Positions 10,975-23,300 of a stretch of 64,000 nt of DNA are shown piece by piece; within the stretch, counting starts at the first letter, position 1, and each line of letters starts with the position of its first letter. This stretch comes from Spinacia oleracea. Taxonomy: Eukaryota > Streptophyta > Magnoliopsida > Caryophyllales > Amaranthaceae. Position numbers and translations under genes: made by a program. The notes beneath the pieces were generated by a model that saw only the letters and a list, made by a program, of their open reading frames with translations, was not told where the DNA came from and ran no database searches. Location of the stretch: positions 108,348,141 through 108,412,140 of the forward strand of contig NC_079487.1 of assembly GCF_020520425.1 (NCBI RefSeq). Reading direction: 5' to 3'.

Positions 10975-11776
10975 TACAACCTATTTCTCTATGGAGTAAT
11001 CTTTAACATTGGACAAATAAACTTAGCCAAAATTATATGTGTTTCATTTTCTCGTTATTTCTTTAATGTGAGATAATTAATCCGAACTCATATTTAATAA
11101 ACGTTGTACGGAATACATATTAGCATCATGTGTGATTAAGTACACCTCGGTATTGACTTGTATATACACCCGTATTATACAAAATTTGTTGTCTTTTTTG
11201 TTGCTTTTTGGTTGTTAGAGGGGACGGGGCGAAATAATTAGACAGTCTATTATCTAACAATAATGAATTAAGACATCATTATCTTGATAGGAGACACCAA
11301 TTGGAGTGGAGTGGAGTGGAGCCATCATAGTCGTTGGACGTAGCCTGCTTTAATATATTTCCCCATACTACTGGTCAATAATAACATAATTAATTATTTA
11401 AATTATATGGACATGAAAGAACAAAAGTACATGACGCCATTTATGAATTTAATTAATATTTAAGGTTTATTTATATAATTAAGATACATTATCACCTTAT
11501 TTTAAAGTACATTGAAAATCATGATCGTGATCATATTGGTTGCTTACTGTCCCCAATATTATTAAAATTAAAAGATCTTGTATGTATAAGGTGTATAATA
11601 AATTTATTGTATATCGAAATAATTTTTACCTAATTTTTTTTGTAACTTTTGTATTATGAAAAAAAAGTTGATGGATAAATACTTCAAAGATTAAATGGTT
11701 ACCTTTCTATATTATTATTAGTGATTTTGAAGGAATAATTTTTATTAAAATAAAAAAAAATATTAGAAAAAAAATA
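10975..11776. other. AT-rich intergenic DNA
   Basis: The only notable items are GGAGTGGAGTGGAGTGGAG near 11304 and a palindromic GGTGTATAATAAATTTATTG near 11590. The latter resembles sequences at 31556-31830 and 42358-42500 and may mark a dispersed AT-rich repeat. No gene was found. Confidence 0.4.
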
Positions 11777-12046
11777 CTACATCCGTTTCATAAAAATCAT
11801 TACAATTACTATTTGCACAAATATTAATACAAAGGTGGAAAAGTTGCTTAAATATAATACGAAGTAAAATATAGATAAAGTAAGATAAAAGTGTAAAAAG
11901 GTAGGCGAGTGTAAGAAAAAAAAGAATAAAGTAAGATAAAGTTATGGAAAATTGTAAATATTGTGGGTAAGAAGGGTAAGTAGTAAATTTTCATGTCAAA
12001 AAATAGAATAAAGCAAAACGTAAAGATCATTTTGAAATGGAGGTAG
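11777..12046. mobile_element. Stowaway-like MITE, degenerate
   Basis: CTACATCCGTTTCATAAAAA at the left and GATCATTTTGAAATGGAGGT-AG at the right are complementary ends bordered by TA. It is 270 bp with no coding sequence. The minus-strand open frame at 11848-12030 lies within it and is not a gene. Confidence 0.6.
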
Positions 12047-13459
12047 TAGATAACTTTTACATATATAAGAGTAAGTTTTTAAACGTATTAAGTTAACTGT
12101 TTTTACCATGGTGTACAATATTAATTTATTGCATATCACTTTTAAAAAAGAATTTGTGTATTCAAATTGGGCAGCTTACCTTGTTTGAAATCTTTGAATT
12201 GAAGAAATGATTTATAAAAAGAAGAAGAAAAAGATAGGAAAGACAAACGAAAGAGAGAAGTATTTGAGGGTTTAGATTTCCGTTGCTATCACAAAATTTT
12301 CAAATTAGAATTTAATTTGATTTCGATTGTTTTGTTTATGTTAGTTTTGACTTTTTTGTTGTTGTCGCGGTTTTATAAAATTATAATTTTAAGATCTAAT
12401 TATAATTTTTATTTTTTTGGATTTATACTGTAATTATAGAATGACTATTTTTATTACTAAATTAATTTATTAATGAGTTTTTAGCCAAAGTAATTAAAGA
12501 CTTAAAATATTAAGATAAGTTACTGATTTGAATCTCTCCTCTCCATTTATAATTGACAAGGCCTTGTAGCTCCACTCGGATCAAAGAAAAATTATTGTGA
12601 ATTTGAGATGCCTTGGACATTCCTAACTTTGAAAGGTTAATTAGTATCATTCATTTCCATTAGTGTACTTCTCTGTCTCTCGATCGCTCTCGTTAATTAG
12701 TTAGGTGAGTGATAAAATATCTAACTTAGTTGCTTAAGTTGTATTCAACTTTATACTACAAAAGTCACACAACAAGTAGGTCAATATCATATGCTCGTGC
12801 TCCTTTGAAATTATTTGGACATGAATTTTATATGAACTAAGGGGGCTGTATAGTGTATAGTTGTATACAATAAGACGGAACAAGTCGGCCATTATTCTTG
12901 AATAATTATAAATTTTTATGTAAGGCGATTTTAAACAAAGATCGATATCATTTTGGTGTCATATAAGTTAAGTAATGAAGCCAATTATTTAAGTACTGGA
13001 ACCAATTAATTAAGCACCGAAACTAATTAATTAAGAAAAGAAACCAATTAGTTAAGTAATCAAAACGATCTTCTCGGTAAGGCGGGCTTACAGAAAAACT
13101 ACTGTTGAAAAATTGGCAAAATATAAATTTATCTTTTCCCATGTACATAAGGTAATCCGAAATGTTCAATAATAACGAAAACTCTTGTCAGCATTACGTA
13201 ATTTCCGTGTTCTCGTTTAGTTGCAAGTTTGCAACCTTTCTATTTTGAGAATTTTTTTTATATAAAATTGCAACCTTTTAATTTTTGACAATTTTAGCCA
13301 TTGACTTTACCAAAGTACTATAGTACATACTCCGAATTGAATAACATGCATTACCTTAAATTACATATGGAAATGGAGGCATGAATATAATTTACTACAT
13401 ATCCACTTGTATTGTAAAATATGGGGTTGAATAGTAAAGATTACCACTAAAACCGAACC
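12047..13459. other. AT-rich intergenic DNA
   Basis: Imperfect direct repeats of the type AACCAATTAATTAAGCACCG occur four times at about 12975-13050. Nothing else was recognised. No open frame above 60 codons lies here. Confidence 0.4.
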
Positions 13460-13464
13460 TTTGA

Positions 13465-13600
13465 ATTTTTTTTTTTGTTTGGTTGCGAATGAGCCATAAG
13501 GGCAAAATAAATTACAAATGAGGATAGGGGGATTCGAACCTGAGACCTATTGTACACAGGCCCTCAGTCTTAACCACTAGGCCAAGACATCATTGGTGAA
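13465..13600 (-). mobile_element. tRNA-derived SINE (minus orientation)
   Basis: Read on the minus strand: GGCCTAGTGGTTAAGACTGA (A-box region), GGTTCGAATCCCCC (B box), a body ending GGCTCATTCGCAACCAAAC, then a run of A (the T run at 13467-13477). The A and B boxes are close to canonical. Flanking AACCTTTGAA and AACCTTGGAA may be the target duplication with one change. The 3' tail resembles those at 7791 and about 32577. Confidence 0.65.
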
Positions 13601-13908
13601 ACCTTGGAAATATATGCTTCTACGTCTACTCCGTAAAAATTACAATTAAAACCAAACGTATGAAACATAATATTTTTTTTTCTTTTTCTGTGTGAACATA
13701 ATTTAATTTCATGGCAAGTGACAGTTCACAGTACTATGTGACACATTTTGGTTTATGTAGCCGAGCTTGTCTTTCGATTTAAAGAACTTTGATATTGATA
13801 TTGATATTGATTTCAAGTGTTGGACCGGGAAACTTAGATTAGAGATTGATGAAAGCTCTAAAAATAATGTGAGGGTGAATTTCATCATAAGAACTACGTA
13901 GTAATTAA

Positions 13909-14251
13909 AGGCCCTATTTGGTTCATTATTAGTAAAGGAAAGGAAGAGAAAAGAAAGGAAGGGAAAAGAAAGGAAAAGAAGGGAATTTTATTTTCCTGCG
14001 TTTGGTTTAAGGGAAAGAAATGAAGGGAAGAAAAATGAAATATAACTCACAGTTTTTTATTTTCTCTTTCCTTCCAAATTCCTCCAATTTTGGAAGGAAA
14101 GGAAAGTGAAAATTTTATAAAGGAGCTTTCCTTCCAATTCCCTTCCTTTCCTTCCACTTCCCATATAATTATTTGTACCGAATACATGAAACCTTAATTT
14201 ACCTTTCCTTTCTTTTCTTTTCCTTCCAATTCCTCCCAACCAAATAAAGCC
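13909..14251. mobile_element. PIF/Harbinger-type (Tourist-like) MITE
   Basis: The ends AGGCCCTATTTGGTTC and AACCAAATAAAGCC are inverted repeats, and the interior is a long imperfect palindrome of GGAAAGGAAGGGAA and TTCCTTCCAATTCC blocks. TAA or a close variant borders both ends. The open frame on the minus strand here reflects the purine/pyrimidine bias and is not a gene. Confidence 0.65.
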
Positions 14252-14743
14252 TAAGGGAGAAAGTGATGAAAGATGTTTCAGAAATGAGTTCCTAAACCAA
14301 CTATGCTTCACTGCTTGGAGAGTAGAGATAATAGTTTTTAAGTGGGTAAGCTTAATACTTCATATTCTTGATCGCCTCATCGGCAAAAAGGACAGTAGAG
14401 CTAAAACTACCGTTGCGCCACCACACCTTATCCAAAGCTCGTACGAAAGGTTGCAGTTTGGGTAGATGGGTGCTGTGTCCAATCATATATTCATATCGAT
14501 GGGTGCTTCGCATACATGATACATGTACTTCGTATATGATTCATGAATAACGAAGAATTCATGGATGCCCAAGTGACAGTTCAGGCAAGTCTAATATATT
14601 TGGCCAGAACTATGACTAAAAAATTAAACAAATTCTTCCATTTTGGTGCACATTGAAAATACACAACTCAGTAAGTAATATACTAGCTCAACAAAGAAGA
14701 AAGAATTATACTGAGAGGTACCTGAATAATAATGTAGATATTA
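14252..14743. other. 3' flank of the UROD gene
   Basis: This is downstream of the minus-strand UROD gene and must contain its 3' UTR and poly(A) site. No single poly(A) signal stands out. A plus-strand 60-codon frame at 14368-14550 has no support. Confidence 0.4.
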
Positions 14744-17700
14744 TTAGTACCTAATGCTCTTGGCAACCTCAAAGAAATGAGCAACATTCTCTTCCGGTGT
14801 ACCTACAACTATTCCATGACCTAGATTTAGAATGTGCTTCCCTCTCCCGGCTTTTTTCACTGTATCCATTATTCGACTTGTTATGAATTCTTTTGACCCA
14901 AAAAGCACACCAGGGTCCACATTGCCCTGCACTGCAATATCAGATCCTAACCGTCTCCTACCTTCTGCCATGTCCACCGTCCAATCCAAGCTTACGACAT
15001 CAACACCTGTTAGGGGAAGCCGTTCTAGCAACCCACCAGATCCACTAGCATACAGTATGATTGGCAGATTTGGATGTGTCTGTTTCACTGAATCAACTAT
15101 CTGCTTCAAGTATGGTAAACTGAACTCTTCAAAGTCTACTGGGCTGAGCTCGGTTGCCCACGAGTCAAAGATCTGAACAGCTTGTGCACCATGGTCAGCT
15201 TGATATTTGACGTACTTTGCCATAGATGTGGCGAATTTCTGAAGAAGAGCATGCAAAACCTACAGGAACAACATCTAAATGGTCAGCCAAAGCGGAAATT
15301 TTATATAAAAAGATGCTAATTTGGAAAGCACACTAAGGTTAGGTTACCTTGGGTTGAGAGAAAGCAAGTCTTTTAATTTTGCTGAAGTGCTTTGATGAAC
15401 CACCTTCAACTACATATGATGCCAGAGTAAAAGGAGCCCCAACAAACCCGAGAACTGCAGCCTTGTTGTCCACCTGAGGAACAGAACTTGCAGATGAATA
15501 TGCTGATAGATGTATTTATTCATGTCTCATAATTAAAATGCCAACATATATCAGATTCCTTCACAACACCCGATTCGTTAAACAAAGAAAAGAAATTGCA
15601 TGAGAGAAGCTAAATGTATCTCCAAATTAGTTTTCATAAGCTCTAGCCACTGTGTTAAGTGCTAATTACATAGTATTTCCTAATACACTACCAAATGAAA
15701 TGGGCTAGAAAGTGCCCATTTCTACTACCTCCACAATGTCGAAGAAAATATTTGATCTGTGTCAAGAATTCAAGATTCTGTCAACATGAATTGCCACCAT
15801 AAGGGTTTAATAGGTTAAAATTCTTATGACAAGAAGTCAAGAACATAAATGAAAATATAATAAAAAAGAAAAATACAAACAAATTAAAATGAATATAGGA
15901 GCAACGAGGAACATGCAATACCTCCTTTCGCAAAATTGTTAAGGCTTCCCCAACATATGGAACTGATTCCTCGGGAACAAACTCTCTAACCACATCAACA
16001 TCTTCCTGCGTGCGTAGAGGATCGAATATGACTGGACCCTTTCCTTTCACAATGTCAAAAGGTATATTCATTCCAGCAAGTGGAGTCAAAATGTCTGAGA
16101 ACAATATAACCTGTCAACAAAGCACAATAGTCATCAGTATACAAGCAAAGGCATTACAGGTTATTGTATACTGTCTAGGTAAAGGTTTTAGAAAGTGACA
16201 GAGATGTCTGGATAGGAAGGCTGGACAGTAATATTAGCAGGAAGAACTTACACCATCAGGCTTGAAAACTTTCCATGGTTGCAAGGATATTTCTACAACA
16301 AGATCAACATTTTCTGATCTTTCACGAAACGAGGGATGCTTCTCACAAATAGCTTGGTAACTCTGAAAACACGAATTAGAATGAAACCTAGTTACGCATC
16401 AGGTATACATCATATCATTCGGAAAACAGGCCACATCACACATATCACGAGGAGCTTAAGACAACAAGGAATATATAATACAATCCTAGTAAAAAGATGT
16501 CCCATCTGATGTTATTCCATAGTTCTTTTCAGGCCACGTAGTCTTTTAATTACCTAGCAGCTAGAACCAACATACTTTCAACCTTCTTAAAAGGTTGATC
16601 CTATATGCTACACCTAATATATAATACATATCTGATGCTGACTGTCAAATCTTAGTTCCTCTAACTTCAAAACCATGTCATTTATAGATGTCTGTCATGT
16701 TAGCATTACCCGCAGTACATCAGTACATGTAACAAAACTAAGGCAATATTAGAGGTTTGATTAATCTGCTCAAGAAGGAAGTCTTATGCGGAAGTTCCAT
16801 GATGGTCATGCTAAACTAACTAATTATCTTTACAAATGCATGTGTAACCAGGTTGTACAAGATATCCAGGCATGAAAATGAAAAGCAACATTTTGAGATC
16901 CAAACAATTGGATTAACAAACTACTCCTTAATAAGCATTCCAACAACCACGACAGAGATGACAAGCCATATCCAATCAAACAGAAACAGAAACTAGTAAG
17001 AACACACCCCAAAAAACAAGAGTATGGTAATAAACCTGCCTTCATGTATCTCCCAGCTTGCCTCATCAGCCAAACTGGGGGTCTTTCAACATCCAACCCT
17101 TTCACAGCATTTAGCAACAAGGGTTCAGCTGTAATGACTCCTTTTGACTCTGCCACTAAACCTAAACAATACAACAACAACAATGTCAAAGCCTTAATCC
17201 CAAATTCCCAATCGGTAAGTCCTGCTGCATGAACCAGAGAATCTATATTCATAGGTCGTCCAAAAAGATCTATTAAACCATAACAGTGATCACCCTATCA
17301 CAGCAAAATTCATTACATTTTCCCACTGTAAATTAGAACCATAATCCAGAAAATATATCCATTAACCTAAACAATGATCAACCAAATCATCCAAAATTCA
17401 GTCCATGTTCACTATAAATTAGAACTGTAATCCAGCAAGCATATCAACAAAACCCACAATTAAAGAATCCCCAGTAAATTAAATTCCAATTAAACAAATC
17501 GTCTTTCACTAAAAACTCGAAGCAAAATTTACCCAAATGAGAAATCAACAATTACCCAAAATCCCAAAAGTCAAAAATTCAAATTTAGCTACAAAATTAG
17601 TACCCATAAGCCATTTCTGCATGAATTAAGTATAATGTAATAAATTAAAATGAGATATTTAAGAAAATTACCACCAGCAGAGCACTGAATCGAAGAGGGT

Positions 17701-17792
17701 TTAGAATTTGATAAAGATGAAAGTCTTGAATGGGAGATAGAATGAGCAGAGAAGGATGATACAGAACAGCTGCCACCATAGATGCACGACAT
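14744..17792 (-). CDS. UROD: Uroporphyrinogen III decarboxylase, plastid (6 exons)
   Basis: The enzyme removes four acetate carboxyls from uroporphyrinogen III to give coproporphyrinogen III, a committed step of haem and chlorophyll synthesis in the plastid stroma. Exons, transcript order: 17672-17792, 17040-17161, 16252-16362, 15922-16110, 15348-15473, 14744-15259. They join to 394 aa, the usual plant length. Residues 1-40 are Ser-rich without acidic residues, as expected of a transit peptide. Family landmarks are RQAGRY (74-79), FSDILTPL with Asp124, GAPFTLASY with Tyr201, FDSWA (Ser256) and LGHG with His371, matching human Arg37, Asp86, Tyr164, Ser219 and His339. All introns are GT-AG except intron 2, whose in-frame donor is AAG|GCAGGT. 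The start is the first ATG of the open exon, 40 codons before the conserved region. An I-box-like GATAAGG lies at 17921, but its role is unproven. Confidence 0.96.
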
Positions 17793-19013
17793 TTTTAAAT
17801 TTTTTGAGAAATTTCAACAATAAATTTTTGCAAGAAAAATTCTGGGTATAAAGCTTCAGTTCATCAGAGTTTTGTTGGGAAAGTCTCCCTCTTCCTTGGT
17901 TTGAAGGGAGAATCCGGATAGATAAGGTAAAAGGAATAGCTGGATTATTACCAAATCGGTTGAGATAATGAATAGTTACATCAGTTTTCTTTGGCTTGTA
18001 TCCTGATGCGGAAGATTCAGACCCGTGAAGGATTGCGGATCGGATACGTTAGTTCGGGATCGAGCTCATCATAGACAACCCGAATCGACAGTTTGGAGCG
18101 TTTGGGCAGAACCGGTCCGATTTTGCAGCCCGAAATTGATGTTTTGATATAAAATTCAACCCGGTCCGAAAAGCCCGTCATTTCGTGACACCTATTATTT
18201 GCTCGATTTTGGCCCATCTTCATTGGATAGTAGTAAAGGTATACGAAAAACCAAAAATCCGAAAAATCCGAAATCCGATTCAGTATCCGATTCGAAAAAG
18301 TGGGTATCCGAAAAGACATGGTTATCGATTTGGGTACCCGGTCCTAAATTCGGTTATTGGATATGGTTATGGATATCGTTTTACAAATAACTGGTATCCG
18401 ATAACGATTCAAAATAAGTTGTTTTTTTTAAAAAAAAAGTTTTCCCAATTTAATTTTTTTTTTCTTCCCAATAGCTCAAAATCCTAAGTGTTAATAATTA
18501 ACGTATAATTTGAGTAAATTGTAATTTCATTTTTAATGTAGTCAAAATCATGTGCTGATGTTGGTATTTAGTGTTGAATGATATTACAATAATCTAGTTA
18601 TGCCATGTACACTTGAGTAGAACTTAGATTGTGTGTGCTTGCGTCCTTCAAAGCCACAAATGATGAAGTCTGATGTAGAGGAGGATGATTGGCAGGAACC
18701 ATCAAAATTGAGTTTGAAGGTACCCTGGGTGGATGGGAAGTCGGGAACCATCTGACTAGCAAGGGAGTGGGGGTGGATGTAGTGGTGGTTTGAAGTTTGG
18801 TAGAAGAAAAAGGAGTACCTCTTAGTTCGTGTGAGTCTATTATTAGGAGTTCGATTATCTAAGTTCCCAATATTTAAAGGCAATTGATGCTTTAAAAAAA
18901 GTTGTACTTATACAAGAAAATGAGAAATTTCCCTAAAAAAAAGGAAAAGAGAAAGAGAAATCGATCAAATACTAAATTTTACTTAGTAAGTACGTTGTAT
19001 TTCTTCTTACGTA
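17793..19013. other. UROD upstream region and degraded repeats
   Basis: The first 200 bp should hold the UROD promoter and 5' UTR. From about 18020 to 18400, repeated CCGAAATCCG, GGTATCCG and GGGTATCCG motifs on one arm and complementary GGATCGG/CCCGAATCG on the other suggest a degraded inverted-repeat element of the type seen at 53783-55076. A LINE-type RNase H remnant follows (18646-18760). Confidence 0.45.
18646..18800 (-). pseudogene. LINE-type RNase H fragment
   Basis: Translated on the minus strand this gives ...GTFKLNFDGSCQSSSS..., the first strand and catalytic Asp region of the plant LINE/RVT_3-type RNase H domain. A related but longer fragment lies at 32029-32564. Only about 40 residues are recognisable before the frame drifts, so it is a relic with no function expected. 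Confidence 0.55.
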
Positions 19014-19336
19014 TTCCCTCCATCTCTTAATACTCGTACCGCTTTGACCGGTATGGAGTTTAAGATACTTGAATTGAAGTATTAGTTTAATATAGTTAGT
19101 TGATAGTGGAATATTTTTTTTAATATAGTTAGTGGAAAATGTGTAACGGGTGGGGAGTGGTGAGTGGGGGTGTGAATTTTAAATGATTTTTGTAGAGAGT
19201 AGAGGTGTATGTGGGTTAGTAGGTAAGTGTGAGAAATAATATAATATTGGTAAAAAAATTCATTTATAGAAGCGGTGCAAGTATTAAAGAACGACCCGAA
19301 AAGAAAAGCCCTGCGAATATTAAGGGAAGGAGGGAG
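19014..19336. mobile_element. Stowaway-like MITE
   Basis: The ends TTCCCTCCATCTCTTAATAC and GTATTAAAG...GGAAGGAGGGAG are bordered by TA. It is 323 bp with complementary arms (CTCGTACCGCTTTGACCGG near the left, GAAGCGGTGCAAG near the right) and no coding capacity. Confidence 0.65.
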
Positions 19337-19376
19337 TAGTGTTCACTTTACAATACAAGAAATCCATCATATAGTA

Positions 19377-19729
19377 CTCCCTCCGTTCCTAAATACGTGT
19401 CCACTTTGGACATTTACACGGTAATTAATAAAATTGAATGGTGTGTAAGAGGTAATGATTAGGAATGTTTTTTTTGGGGAAAGGAAAAAATATATAATTG
19501 TTTATTAATAAAGTATATATAAAAGTGGATGTGGTGATTGAAAAGTGGTAAAAGTGTAGAATGTGTAAGAAAAAGTAATAATGATTTATAGAAAAGTGGG
19601 AAAAGTGTGTGGAAAAGTGGGAAAAGTGTATGGAAAAGTGGGAAAGGTATATGTCCAAAAATGGAAACTGGACACTTATAAGGAAACGCTATTTATGGAA
19701 ACTAGACACGTATTTAGGAACAGAGGGAG
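19377..19729. mobile_element. Stowaway-like MITE
   Basis: The ends CTCCCTCCGTTCCTAAATAC and GTATTTAGGAACAGAGGGAG are nearly perfect inverted repeats bordered by TA. AGTGGGAAAAGTGTGTGGAA-type direct repeats at 19590-19650 lie near the right arm and create spurious open frames on both strands. Confidence 0.8.
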
Positions 19730-20315
19730 TAATTACTTTTGTCTTAACGAATCTCGTGTTTCTGAATTGAGCTAATCTCGTGTTATCGAAACTTCTGCTG
19801 AATGTCACAAAAGCAAGATTTGAATTATGATGATGTTATCATCATGTAGCAAATCTCATCTTATCCACCCACAAGGTTTTTAATTGGATACCTCCAAAAA
19901 CCACATTCCCATAAATTGACAAAAAAAATAAAAAAATCGATGGCTTTGTCCCTTCAAGATTATCCCCGTTACGGATCGACTAATACAGAGTAGATTCTAG
20001 TTCGAAAATAAAATTCAGGTTGAATCGTTTTCGAGTTGATTTTCAAGTCAGATATATGTTGAAATGGAATCTATTGTTGCCTAGTTCAAATCCCTTCCCC
20101 TAGCTTCATTTAAAAACAAATGAAAATGCAAAAAAAACTGTAACAAATCTGAAAGCAATCTGATAACAATGAATAGATTAAAGAAACATCGCGTTTTAAT
20201 TAAGACTACATTGCTAAGACTTGTAATGTACATTGAACAGCAAAGTATATACACACATTCTACAACATACAAGACCTGAAAGAGAGGGATGGAAAGTTGA
20301 ACAGAATGAGATTAC
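19730..20315. other. 3' flank of the PYRP2-like gene
   Basis: This must contain the 3' UTR of the minus-strand gene ending at 20316. No repeat or other gene was recognised. Confidence 0.4.
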
Positions 20316-23300
20316 TCAAAATATGGTGTCAATAGTAAGCTTCCTTTTGGGGGGAGTTTTCTCTACAACCTGCTTCTGCAAATCCATGAAATCAGAACCC
20401 TTGTGTGCAAATAATCTCCGCAGATTTATAACCGACAGCTCGCTGAAGTTGGCCACTGCAAGATCAGCCTGAACCAACTCATACCTGCAAACACCAACAT
20501 CAATCCTATCAGGTCCAAAGTTATTCCTAGCCTCTCTAAGGCTCCGTTTGTTCAACGAAAACCATTTACAAAGGAAAATGATTTTCCATGGAAAATAATT
20601 TCAAGGGAAACATCGAAGGAAAATAGTTTTCCTTTGTTTGTTTCCTTACAAGAAAAAAAAATATAAAGAAAAAGAACATGGAAGTGGAAATGAGAAGAGA
20701 GAAAATGAAATGTAAGGGATTAGAGTGAAAAGTGTGGCATTCCTTCTTTTCTTGGGGAAAATTCCACCCTTACCAAAACAAACAAAGGAAAATGGGAAAA
20801 TCAATTTCCGGTAAAGTGCTTTCCATCAAAACAAACGGAGCCTAACTCCAACTCTCCTATTAAGTATTAACTTTACTGTAACTGCGTTGGGCAGATATCA
20901 AACACCTTTAATGGATACGATATGTCAGATACTTCTAAAGAGTCTGCCGTATGTTAAGAATCCTAGTAACTTAGTAGTCCACAGTCTCGCATAGCAGTAG
21001 ATTTGTTTATGTATAACTTGTTTCTGTTCATTTGAAACTAGTAACCACATCTGAAGGTATAGAGCTGATCTGGGAAGCACGGACACGCCATTGGGCTGCC
21101 GTGTCCCGTGTCCGACACGTATTGGACACCGACACGCCTTGGACACGCAGAAATATGTGTCCGACACACGGGAAATCACATGTCCGGTTTTTTTTTTTGA
21201 AAAATTAGGACACGAGACACACGACCGGATACACGATGGACACGTCTTGAATACATATTTCAATATAAATTAATATTTCAGATTGCTATCTCTTTTTTAC
21301 AATTCCTTCGAAGGTCTCCTGAGCAATCAATAACCTTCATAAATATAGATCGGATTCACAAGCCACCATGACATTAATTACAGTCTCCTTTGTGGGTTAC
21401 TCCATCCATCATGCATGTGAATATGATCTTATGTTTATGAAGGCTTGGTGTTCATTCACAACAATCTCCGTCTATTTTCTAGGAGGAGTGAAAGTTATTA
21501 CAAAGGAAGAACACAAATGAGGGATGTGAGAGGAGATGATTATCATGTCATTTTATGTAGTATAGTTCAATTTTCTTATTTGAATGTCGTTAATAAATTT
21601 AGTTACTTTTTGCATTATTTTATTAATGATTTTAATTTTCTTTGATATAATATACTTCCTCCGTCTTTTAATACTCGCAACGTTTGTTAGTTGCACACAT
21701 GCCAATGCACAATTTTGATCATTTATATCTTAAATTCTCTTTATGCAAAAATTATAAAAAGTTGATATTTTGAAAATTCACATTGAGACGAATCTAACAA
21801 GATCCCACATGACTATGTTTTATCTTATATAAAAAACACTACGAATAGTCAAAGTAGATTATATGAATAGTGGCAAAAGTCCAAACGTTGCGAGTATTAA
21901 AAGACGGAGGAAGTATTATTTTAATATTATTATTTCCCGTGTCCCGTGTCCGTCATTGTTAAGATGGCGTATCCCCGTACCCGTATTGTGTCCGTGTCCG
22001 TATCCGTTTTTGTGCAACTTAGGAGCTGATACTACGATAAAATAAGAAGGCATTTCAGTTTTCATGATACTTACGCAGGGTGAGCACCAATTAGCGCTAC
22101 AGCCATCATTGTACAGTTATGAGCAGCGGTTACACCTCTTGGGTCATCCTCAAACACCACACACTTTGAAGGTTTCCTATCCAACTGCAAGAAAATTATA
22201 AGCAGTATAAAATATTAACTTAGTAACTTAGTATAAAATATTAAAAACTGAATATTTTGCTAATGCAGAACAAGAAAGTTCTTTATTGTCCTAAACTAAC
22301 CATAAAGTTAGTAACTACTGTAGAGAGGAAGTGCTAGTAAAAATTGAAAATGGGCCTAAAATATCTCGAAAGATGAGAAACTCGTTCAATGAGAACAAAT
22401 ACATTTTATTCAATATCAGTTCTGGAAAACGGGTTTCCATGAGCTGGAACTCTGGAAGTAGAGAAAGATAGACCAGTTTATTGTGTTTGTTACCTCACCA
22501 CATAAAAGTGAAGATTTCAATTGCAGTGGCTAAACAAGATTTGAAAAAGTAAAACAGAAAAAGAATTCAGTACAGAGAATTCCTACCTTCACTGCTGCAG
22601 AGAGAAATCTATGGGCAATGGCCTCCATGCCATCTTCTTCACTCACTATCGCCTGCAATTCCAAAAAGATATCAGTTGCAAAAATGAGTTTGATTTTCTT
22701 AAACAAGTGCAGCTGTTTAGAAAAATGACCAAAAAAGATGCCCCAGAAATTTAAGGTGAGAGATATAAACTCCTCATAGGAAACATACAGTAACCACTAA
22801 CCACTCCCAACTAATCACTGCACTCCCAATTAATCAACCATTCCTCATAGGAAACATAAGAACCATCACCATACCATAAAAAAACAAGCAGGTACCTGAA
22901 AGTATTTCTTAATTCCCATCCTTTCCAGAGTTTCAACCATGTTTATTCTGTCAAGACTTGAAACAACAGCACACGGTATACGAGCAGTTGATACTGCCTC
23001 CAGCCATTCTTCCACACCTTCCAAAGGTCTATCAAGCTGAAAAGATGACAAAATGATGAATATATAAAGGTGGACGGGCTAGAGCAGAATCTCCCCCCAC
23101 CCCCCTAAAAAGATAAAACATACCTTGAGAAGATTTTCATGATATAATTGTGAAAGGCGCAGCTTTAACAAATCTACATCAGTTTCTGATTTCTCCCACT
23201 GCAGAATCTGAAAGGTAAAAGAATGTTAGTATTTTACACATCAATCTGAACAATTTGGATTCCCCAAGAAAACATTGCAAGAACTTGTATTTCCTCCCCC

